Shown piece by piece: positions 1 through 5,104 of a stretch of DNA of 6,203 nucleotides. The DNA comes from an archaeon. GTDB lineage: Archaea > Asgardarchaeota > Hermodarchaeia > Hermodarchaeales > Hermodarchaeaceae. The position numbers and the translations under genes are program-made. Where the stretch lies: NCBI GenBank assembly GCA_016550415.1, contig JABXGU010000014.1, positions 1 to 6,203 of the forward strand, read 5' to 3'. Under the pieces are notes generated by a model. It saw only the letters and a program-made list of their open reading frames with translations, made no database searches and was not told the origin of the DNA. Within the stretch, counting starts at the first letter, position 1; every line of letters starts with the position of its first letter.

Positions 1-695
1 CCGAATCTTAATTTACACTCAACGGATTTGGGCTTCAATTGCTTGAATTCTCGTATTTTCTTTAAAAGTACCTGAATTTCTTTTTCAAGTTGGGCGTAGA
101 TATTTTCACGATAATTTCCCTTGAGTAATTTCTCAATTTTTTGTTTGGAGAATTTTGATTTGTAGAGTTTGTGAACCTTCTCATCACTCCAAGAGAAGTA
201 ACGTGTTACTTTCAACATTGGAATAGTGAGTAGATGCCGGATATCGGTATCTTCTATGGAATGAATATATCCCCAAATTTTGGAGAGCGTTGTTAGGAAT
301 TCTTTGGGAAACCAGTAAGCTAGGTTTGACCATTTAGGGAGAAATTCTTCCTTTGTCTGCTTTATTTCCTTGATAGTGTTTTGTATATCAATTGAATCAC
401 GTTCTATGAGTGCTGAATCGTGAATCAGTTTCATTATTGGGTTTAGGTCCCATAATTCGTAATCGTATCCGTAGATGCGTGACACCAAGCCCGTTGTTCC
501 GTATCCTGCAAATGGATCAAAAACCTTCATTCCTGCCCTACCATATTTCTTCAAAGCGAAGGCAACAACTTGAGGAATAAACTTGGCAGGATACTTGTAT
601 ATAGAGAAAGTTCCAGATGTGGTTGATGGTATTTCTGGAATCATATTACGAAAAAGTACAGATTCTTTCAAAGGCGGATTTGGTTCTTTAGACAT
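1..695 (-). CDS. Amino DNA methyltransferase, N-terminal part (runs off the left edge)
   Basis: The visible 231 codons encode an S-adenosylmethionine-dependent DNA methyltransferase, most likely of the N4-cytosine/N6-adenine type. Seen directly: a FSIYKYPAKFIPQ box (residues 30-42), the kind that precedes motif I in many amino methyltransferases; motif I DPFAGYGTTG (60-69), the SAM-binding loop; and ELWDLNP (80-86), in the place of the acidic motif II plus NP. A lysine- and tryptophan-rich segment follows (121-182, including RYFSWSDEK at 165-173), then a charged helical stretch (183-225). The catalytic (D/S/N)PP(Y/F) motif is not in the visible part and should lie beyond position 1, so motif I precedes motif IV. 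The ATG at 695 is preceded by AGGAAAGG (701-708). It starts 41 bp after the permease stop on the same strand, with no T-tract between, so co-transcription is likely. Whether it belongs to a restriction-modification system cannot be judged. The family call is firm; the target base is not. Confidence 0.8.
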   Translation of the reverse strand, partial: MSKEPNPPLKESVLFRNMIPEIPSTTSGTFSIYKYPAKFIPQVVAFALKKYGRAGMKVFDPFAGYGTTGLVSRIYGYDYELWDLNPIMKLIHDSALIERDSIDIQNTIKEIKQTKEEFLPKWSNLAYWFPKEFLTTLSKIWGYIHSIEDTDIRHLLTIPMLKVTRYFSWSDEKVHKLYKSKFSKQKIEKLLKGNYRENIYAQLEKEIQVLLKKIREFKQLKPKSVECKLRF

Positions 696-700
696 TTCTT

Positions 701-708
701 CCTTTCCT
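701..708 (-). promoter_or_regulatory. Ribosome binding site of the methyltransferase gene
   Basis: Minus-strand AGGAAAGG ends 5 nt before the ATG at 695. This purine-rich, Shine-Dalgarno-like stretch supports ATG 695 as the start. No in-frame ATG is seen between the permease stop and this site, and the next in-frame Met (residue 18) would still keep every recognised motif. Confidence 0.5.
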
Positions 709-736
709 TTTTTGCATGATTGATAAGATCCTATTC

Positions 737-2026
737 TCAGAGTAGAAGTGGCATTAGTATGATATAGATTGAGCATAACCCGATTTGAACCAAATTCACT
801 AATAATCCAAAAATTATGAAATTACGCCTTGACATCTTGGAATCCTTGAAACTAGTCATTGAAACAATTAGCATGGGTACAGTTCCGAAGGGTGATGCTA
901 CTCCTCCGAGTGCTGAGCCAAATCCTATTCCCCAAAACAGGATTTCGCGTAATGTAAAAGTCCAACCCATTGTTTTCGCCATTTCAACTGCAAGTGGTGC
1001 GAAGGTAGCTGCTATGGGTGAAGCTCCAATCATTGCGAAACCAATCCATGTGCCTAATAGCATCATCAAAGACGCAGGTATCAATTGCCCGCCACTTGCC
1101 TGGAGAATTCCAACTGATACCATGCTGAGAATTCCAACCAGCTCCAAGCTGCCTGACAGAACAAAGAGGCTACCAATGAAGAATATGATATCCCACTCGA
1201 CACCACGCAGACTTGCGCGAGGGTCAGCGTGGCTGACAACCATGAAAATCATCATCCCAGCGATGGCAACTACATATGCTTGAGGAAATAGCACAAATGC
1301 GACGACAAGCAGACCAAATAGTACTGAATAAACCCAGAATAGTCTCTTATTTGGGACCATCATCCAAGGGTCAAACTCCATCACCTGTTCAAACGCTTTT
1401 TGATCTCTTGTTGCTAGTTCTTTACGAACGATTAGAAATACGATTGCTAATGTTACAGCTAGCACAATTATTGCAAGAATCCCAAACCGTATTATGTAGT
1501 AAAGAAAATCGAATCCAGCGTAATCAGCAATGATTACGTTTGAAGTTGTTCCAATAAGAGTGAAGGCACCACCTGCACCTACTGTAAGCATCTCTCCCAG
1601 CAGAAATGGATAGGACTTGATTTTAAGAGCCTGACAGGTTAAGACTGTCAGATAGCCTATAATTAGAATGACCACGGTGTTCAGGAGAACTGTTGATAAC
1701 AAAGCTGTTAGTAGGCAGAATAAGACAAACAACTTTTGTGGGTCACCCTTTGTGAGCCTAATGAAATGAACAGCTAGAAACTGGAACACGCCTGCTCCCC
1801 TTATCACTTCAGCCACTATTGTCATTCCTGCGATAATCAGAATTGGCTCAAGCCGGATCATGGCTAGAATATCTTCTCCAGGAACACCATACATAATGAG
1901 AGCAATTGAAACCAAAACTGCTCCAATCAATGCAGCAGATGTATGATGGATTATTCGTGTAATAATTAGCAGCACTGTCAAAAGGAAAATCAGGAGAACC
2001 AGAATCCAGAGTTCCATTTGGCTCAC
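737..2026 (-). CDS. ArsB/NhaD/CitT-superfamily membrane permease
   Basis: A 429-residue integral membrane transporter of the ion transporter superfamily (ArsB, NhaD, P-protein and SLC13/CitT relatives). About 11-12 hydrophobic segments are seen, roughly at 5-23, 30-47, 60-76, 99-134 (hairpin), 145-167, 178-200, 229-247, 250-265, 279-298, 316-334, 362-390 and 403-427. The protein has the expected two-fold inverted layout. The first half carries LLNTVVILII (114-123) and LTVGAGGAFTLIGTTSNVII (147-166), matching the family's re-entrant loop and GG..TLIG..(S/P)N signature. The second half carries GASPIAATFAPL (334-345) and FGSALGGVASPFGTVPMLIV (369-388). A basic and acidic loop (201-228) separates the halves. 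Length is normal for the family. The reading frame opens with GTG at 2026, but ATG at 2017 (residue 4) is a good alternative, as GTGAG lies just upstream. The substrate (arsenite, Na+/H+, di- or tricarboxylate, other anion) cannot be read from the sequence. The methyltransferase gene follows closely. Confidence 0.85.
   Translation of the reverse strand: MSQMELWILVLLIFLLTVLLIITRIIHHTSAALIGAVLVSIALIMYGVPGEDILAMIRLEPILIIAGMTIVAEVIRGAGVFQFLAVHFIRLTKGDPQKLFVLFCLLTALLSTVLLNTVVILIIGYLTVLTCQALKIKSYPFLLGEMLTVGAGGAFTLIGTTSNVIIADYAGFDFLYYIIRFGILAIIVLAVTLAIVFLIVRKELATRDQKAFEQVMEFDPWMMVPNKRLFWVYSVLFGLLVVAFVLFPQAYVVAIAGMMIFMVVSHADPRASLRGVEWDIIFFIGSLFVLSGSLELVGILSMVSVGILQASGGQLIPASLMMLLGTWIGFAMIGASPIAATFAPLAVEMAKTMGWTFTLREILFWGIGFGSALGGVASPFGTVPMLIVSMTSFKDSKMSRRNFIIFGLLVNLVQIGLCSIYIILMPLLL
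2020..2026 (-). promoter_or_regulatory. GTG start or GTGAG ribosome binding site before ATG 2017
   Basis: On the minus strand the bases read AAAAAGTGAGCCAAATG. The GTG at 2026 gives Met-Ser-Gln-Met. The same GTGAG could instead pair with the GGTGAT-type part of the archaeal anti-Shine-Dalgarno, 4 nt before the ATG at 2017. No other purine-rich site precedes the GTG. I slightly favour ATG 2017, which would give a 426-residue protein. Confidence 0.35.
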
Positions 2027-2043
2027 TTTTTGGGATTGGTCAA

Positions 2044-2072
2044 ATTATACTAGAATGTTAGTTATTATTCAA
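2044..2072 (-). promoter_or_regulatory. Candidate promoter of the permease gene
   Basis: On the minus strand TTGAAT (2067-2072) and TATAAT (2044-2049) are separated by exactly 17 bases, a textbook bacterial sigma70 layout. Read as an archaeal promoter, the same AGTATAATTT is a TATA box that would place transcription start about 25 nt on, near 2020, giving an almost leaderless transcript for the ATG at 2017. The region is AT-rich, so chance matches are possible. The element could serve the permease-methyltransferase unit under either reading. Confidence 0.4.
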
Positions 2073-2090
2073 TCTGCTAGATAGAGGAAC

Positions 2091-2099
2091 ATTATAAGT
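2091..2099 (-). promoter_or_regulatory. Second TATA-like element upstream of the permease gene
   Basis: Minus-strand ACTTATAAT resembles an archaeal TATA box and would start transcription near 2070, giving a leader of about 45-55 nt. It competes with the element at 2044-2072. The sequence does not show which one is used. Confidence 0.25.
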
Positions 2100-2117
2100 T
2101 AAATCTGTTTGATTTTT

Positions 2118-2171
2118 AAAAAAAAAAGGATGCAGATTAGGTAGGTAGAATTAACAAGCAAATTGTTGCTT
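2118..2171 (-). terminator. Hairpin and T10 tract after the TPR-nitrilase gene
   Basis: Twelve bases past the TAA at 2184, a perfect 6-bp stem with a 4-nt loop (AAGCAA-ATTG-TTGCTT, 2156-2171) is followed on the minus strand by ten consecutive T (2118-2127). The 28-nt gap between stem and T-run is too long for a classic intrinsic terminator. A U-rich run alone is enough for archaeal termination, so this probably ends the long leftward transcript and insulates it from the permease. Confidence 0.45.
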
Positions 2172-2183
2172 CAGGTGTGAGGT

Positions 2184-4847
2184 TTACCGAGTACTCTGAA
2201 TGAATGGTCTTTTTCTCATCTGTTCGGTTTCCCATTTCTTCCTTTCTGAACGCAACTTGAAAAGATCAATATCCTTGTAAATCAGGTTTTCTTCCTTTGG
2301 TGGAATGTTTCTTTCAACCCGTTCCTTTTCAGGAGTATAGATGAGTGAATCTCCGAATTCTGCGACATTGGCAAAAAAGCAGTAAGCGTAGATTGATCTT
2401 CTAGCATCAAAGTGAGCGGCTTTAAAGTCAGCAGTAACCGGCGTAAAAGCAGGATTAATAATCAAATCTATGGGCGGCTCGGAGTTCTTCAATTCGACTC
2501 TCAAGTCCATATCCAGGAAATCCCGACAGATAACAATAGCAATCCTCCCAAATTCACAGCTACCAACCATGATTTCTCTGGACCTGTTTCTTGTGTCGAT
2601 TCCTTCTGCTATCTGTTCATTCTCATAGTGAATAGTGGCAGGTATATGCTTCTCCTGATCCCAGAGAATGCCATCAGGGGAAATAACCATACTCCGATTT
2701 TGTTTGGTCTTCGTATCATGGTAGGAGCCTGGAATTATATGCATCTTGTAGGTTTTTGCCAGAGCTAAAACATCGTTGAACAATTGAGGATAGTTTAGAT
2801 CGATGGTCAATTCTGGAAAGATGAGTAGGTCAATTCCCATAGAAGATGCATTTGCCACCATTTTTTTGATGTTATTACTAACAATTTTCACTTTGTTTCT
2901 ACGGAGTCCAAAAAGCCCAGGACCCAGTTTCTTATAAAATTCCTGAAAGAGATTGCCTGTTTTGGATAAGCCTATTTGAGCTATTCCAACTCGAAACGTT
3001 TCCTTCTCGATTTTTTGAGTCTTGAGCAGGTCAAGATACACTAGCTTGTATTTACTGATGGTACGCTCTCTTTCTGGAATTCCCTTTTCTTCGATAAGAT
3101 TAGCTACAGTTTTTTGAATCATTTGTTCAAGAAAGCTGTCTAATCTTGTAAGGTCAATTAATTCTTGTCTTGAAGGATTTTGTTTGAAAATTGATTCCCA
3201 TTTCTGCATTTGTGATTGCAACAAATCACGCTCTTGAGCCACTCTTCGAGCTAGTGCAGAGTACCCTTTCTCTTCAGAAATGCGATAAGCTGTTTCCAGT
3301 AATTTTCTTGCCTGCCCCATATCCAATTCCATCAAGGCAAGCTTAGACTTAAGCAAGTATGTCTCAGCGAGAAGCGAGTGAGATGACTGCTGCTTGGCTA
3401 TAACAAGAAGTCGTTGAGTTAGATTCTTGATTTCTCCAAATAATTCCTCCTCTCCTGTCATCTTCAACTCGGATAGTAGCAAGTCGCATAGATGAATCAT
3501 AGCTGTTACTGTTAATGAGTGTTCAACGACTTCCTCTTCAACTACTTGTTCTAGAATCTCTTCAGCCTTCATCCTATGACGGGCGCGTTTGCTAGCTTTT
3601 AGTGAGAGGGCTTTGGCAATGCGGAACCGCTGATCAATGACTCGATTGTCTGTGCGTTCATTGATCTGCTGAAGCTTTGCCAGATACTGTTCAATCAGAG
3701 TTGGGTTATCCCTTTCTATGGCTAACCAAACAAGTTCAAAAAGGACATTGGCAGATAGGGGGTCATTCCCCAGTTCCTCAAAAATTGCCAAACCTTGTTG
3801 GTCATAATCAAGAGCGTCTCTAAAATTGCCTTTCTTCCTGTGGATTTCGCCAATGTTGGTTAGTAATAGAGCTACTTCCTCCTTGATTCCTAGTTCCCTG
3901 TAGATTGCTAAGCTCCTCTGAAAGTGCTCTAGTGCTTGATCGAGTTCACCCTTCAACTGGTTTATGTTGCCCAGATTATTAATTGCCAGTGCAATATCCC
4001 GCTTACTTCCTAGCTCCTCACTGATTGCTAAGCCCTGCTGGTAATATTTCCATGCTTTATCCAGTTCACCCTTCAACTGGTGGACTACACCCAAATTGAT
4101 GAGTGATGTAACAGTGTCATACTTGCCACCTAGTTTCTCTTTGATTGATAAGCTTCTCTGATGGCATTCCAATGCCTGGTCCAAGTCACCTCTCCTCGTA
4201 TGAAGATTACCTAAATTGTTCAGCAATCTGGCGACTTTTTGCATATTGCCTAGTTCTTCACTGATTTTCAAGCTACGTTGATAGCACTCCAGTGCCTGGT
4301 CCAGGTCACCTTTAGACCAGAATACGAGACCTAGATTATTTAGTGAATCCGCGATACCGTACTTGTTGTTCTTTTCTTCCCAAATCTGCAAGCTTCTTTG
4401 TAGACATAATTGAGCCTGATCTAGATTGCCTTTATACCAGTAGATTATGCCCCTATGGCTAAGTAATTCTCCTTTTCTCTGTTTGATTTTCTCTTCCTGA
4501 TTGGATCTAATTTTTTCCAGTAATTTCTCGCCCTTTTCTACAACTGCTAGACCCTCATCCAATCTCCCTGAAAGCCAAAAGGCCTCGGCTTTTACAATCA
4601 AAGTATCTACCGCTAGTAAAAAGTCCTTCTTTTCCAGAGCAGTTAGCAGAAGTTTTTCAATGAGTGGGAGAGATTTCTCAAGTTCACCTAGCTTAACTCT
4701 AATACGGCATTCAAGTAATTGGCAAGTAAGACGATTACCAGAAGACTGCTTTCCCCTTGAAGCAAGTTTTTCCACTATTTCAAGTGCTCCATCATAATCC
4801 CCATTCTTGAGTAATAATTCAGCACGGGACAGTTCCTTAAGGGTCAT
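2184..4847 (-). CDS. TPR-repeat protein fused to a C-terminal nitrilase (carbon-nitrogen hydrolase) domain
   Basis: An 887-residue cytosolic fusion with no signal peptide or membrane segment. Residues 1-370 form a TPR superhelix. Helix-turn glycines recur at 16, 54, 94, 140, 180, 220, 260, 300 and 340, giving nine units, the last six in exact 40-residue steps (KGDLDQALE-type turns, then RSL.I.EELG). Residues 371-616 are helical, with weaker TPR-like pairs and a charged linker. Residues 617-870 are a nitrilase-superfamily domain: FRVGIAQIG (618-626) as first strand; LLIFPEL (674-680) with catalytic Glu679; EKHIPA (732-737) with Lys733 as likely catalytic Lys; glutamates 742/744 where the family's second Glu is expected; IVICRDFLD (771-779) with nucleophile Cys774; and the end motif KDIDLFKLRSERKKW (858-872), typical of nitrilase C-termini. 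Enzymes of this fold hydrolyse amides or nitriles, or transfer acyl groups; the substrate here is unknown. I infer that the TPRs bind partners or control access. The ATG is supported by GGAAG 7 nt upstream. The gene is divergent from the radical SAM gene. Confidence 0.9.
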   Translation of the reverse strand: MTLKELSRAELLLKNGDYDGALEIVEKLASRGKQSSGNRLTCQLLECRIRVKLGELEKSLPLIEKLLLTALEKKDFLLAVDTLIVKAEAFWLSGRLDEGLAVVEKGEKLLEKIRSNQEEKIKQRKGELLSHRGIIYWYKGNLDQAQLCLQRSLQIWEEKNNKYGIADSLNNLGLVFWSKGDLDQALECYQRSLKISEELGNMQKVARLLNNLGNLHTRRGDLDQALECHQRSLSIKEKLGGKYDTVTSLINLGVVHQLKGELDKAWKYYQQGLAISEELGSKRDIALAINNLGNINQLKGELDQALEHFQRSLAIYRELGIKEEVALLLTNIGEIHRKKGNFRDALDYDQQGLAIFEELGNDPLSANVLFELVWLAIERDNPTLIEQYLAKLQQINERTDNRVIDQRFRIAKALSLKASKRARHRMKAEEILEQVVEEEVVEHSLTVTAMIHLCDLLLSELKMTGEEELFGEIKNLTQRLLVIAKQQSSHSLLAETYLLKSKLALMELDMGQARKLLETAYRISEEKGYSALARRVAQERDLLQSQMQKWESIFKQNPSRQELIDLTRLDSFLEQMIQKTVANLIEEKGIPERERTISKYKLVYLDLLKTQKIEKETFRVGIAQIGLSKTGNLFQEFYKKLGPGLFGLRRNKVKIVSNNIKKMVANASSMGIDLLIFPELTIDLNYPQLFNDVLALAKTYKMHIIPGSYHDTKTKQNRSMVISPDGILWDQEKHIPATIHYENEQIAEGIDTRNRSREIMVGSCEFGRIAIVICRDFLDMDLRVELKNSEPPIDLIINPAFTPVTADFKAAHFDARRSIYAYCFFANVAEFGDSLIYTPEKERVERNIPPKEENLIYKDIDLFKLRSERKKWETEQMRKRPFIQSTR
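3738..4457 (-). repeat. Six 120-bp coding repeats (40-residue TPR units)
   Basis: Six consecutive 120-bp units encode residues 131-370 of the TPR-nitrilase. Identity is visible in the DNA as well as the protein. For example, an 18-base block (AGTTCACCCTTCAACTGG on the plus strand) is identical at 3943-3960 and 4063-4080, and TGCCTGGTCCA(A/G)GTCACC recurs near 4171 and 4291. The strict spacing without any insertion points to expansion by tandem duplication. Such DNA is prone to unit gain, loss or assembly collapse. Confidence 0.8.
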
Positions 4848-4854
4848 TCTTTTT

Positions 4855-4859
4855 CTTCC
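4855..4859 (-). promoter_or_regulatory. Ribosome binding site of the TPR-nitrilase gene
   Basis: Minus-strand GGAAG sits 7 nt before the ATG at 4847, a suitable Shine-Dalgarno spacing, and supports that start codon. Confidence 0.4.
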
Positions 4860-4871
4860 AGAATGTTCTTG

Positions 4872-4879
4872 CTTTCACA
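4872..4879 (+). repeat. CTTTCACA half-site near the TPR-nitrilase start
   Basis: This octamer is identical to bases 4927-4934 in the left arm of the inverted repeat at 4928-4949, 55 bp away on the same strand. It lies 25 bp upstream of the TPR-nitrilase ATG, where a bound regulator would meet the leftward transcript's start. It may be a secondary operator half-site, or chance in AT-rich DNA. Confidence 0.3.
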
Positions 4880-4896
4880 TAAACAAGCACATATTC

Positions 4897-4905
4897 CTTT
4901 TTTAA
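4897..4905 (-). promoter_or_regulatory. Weak TATA-like element for the TPR-nitrilase gene
   Basis: Minus-strand GTTAAAAAAGG around these bases is the most AT-rich box at a workable distance. With archaeal spacing it would start transcription near 4873 and leave a leader of about 25 nt carrying the GGAAG ribosome site. An alternative is GTTTATG at 4878-4884. Neither is a strong match. Confidence 0.2.
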
Positions 4906-4927
4906 CTCGCTTTCCGAGACTATTTAC

Positions 4928-4949
4928 TTTCACAGTTGAACTCGTGAAA
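4928..4949. promoter_or_regulatory. Inverted repeat in the divergent promoter region (candidate operator)
   Basis: The 22 bases read TTTCACAGTT, then G, then AACTCGTGAAA. The outer arms TTTCAC and GTGAAA and the inner arms AGTT and AACT are perfect inverted complements, broken only by one extra C in the right arm. It lies between the two divergent genes, 80 bp from the TPR-nitrilase start and 11 bp before a TATA-like GATATAAT (4961-4968) facing the radical SAM gene. Position and symmetry suit a dimeric repressor or activator acting on both genes. A small RNA hairpin is the alternative. Confidence 0.45.
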
Positions 4950-4960
4950 TATTGTATCCA

Positions 4961-4968
4961 GATATAAT
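4961..4968 (+). promoter_or_regulatory. TATA-like box facing the radical SAM gene (distal)
   Basis: GATATAAT just downstream of the inverted repeat could direct rightward transcription from about 4990, giving a leader of about 115 nt. No -35-like hexamer is found at a 17-base spacing, so an archaeal TATA reading suits it better than a bacterial one. Confidence 0.3.
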
Positions 4969-5053
4969 GGAATTTAAGATCCGTTTAACTCTGCTAAAAG
5001 TGCTGAGTCAAGCGTTACAGATAAACCAAAAGAAGACCTGAAAAGGAAGCTGC

Positions 5054-5066
5054 CTATAGTAAAATG
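5054..5066 (+). promoter_or_regulatory. TATA-like box proximal to the radical SAM gene
   Basis: CTATAGTAAAATG lies about 40-50 nt before the ATG at 5105. With archaeal spacing, transcription would begin near 5082 and leave a leader of about 20 nt. No convincing Shine-Dalgarno sequence precedes the ATG, which fits a short-leader transcript. Confidence 0.3.
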
Positions 5067-5104
5067 TAAACCTGCAATTACATACAATATGCTGTGGTTC
5101 CAAG

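Noticed and set aside
816..1283. Plus-strand open frame of 155 codons
   Set aside because: It lies wholly opposite the permease gene, whose membrane segments and family motifs are continuous. The plus-strand translation shows no recognisable motif and no ribosome site.
1276..1533. Plus-strand open frame of 85 codons
   Set aside because: Antisense to the permease. Its leucine-rich look follows from the complement of hydrophobic codons.
2101..2115. AAATC-TGTTT-GATTT small hairpin beside the A/T tract
   Set aside because: A five-base AT-rich stem lying beyond the T-run in the leftward direction, so it cannot form the terminator stem.
2412..2768. Plus-strand open frame of 118 codons
   Set aside because: Antisense to the nitrilase domain, which carries the catalytic motifs in the other strand.
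3738..4457. Periodic 120-bp repeats considered as a CRISPR-like or non-coding array
   Set aside because: The repeats stay in one reading frame, encode TPR helices and have no unique spacers between identical repeats.
4501..4797. Plus-strand open frame of 98 codons rich in serine and phenylalanine
   Set aside because: Antisense to the N-terminal TPRs. The composition is what reversed Leu, Glu and Lys codons give.
4988..5008. ACTC...GAGT inverted repeat in the divergent spacer
   Set aside because: Only four complementary bases in each arm with a 13-base gap, easily chance. It is much weaker than the repeat at 4928-4949.
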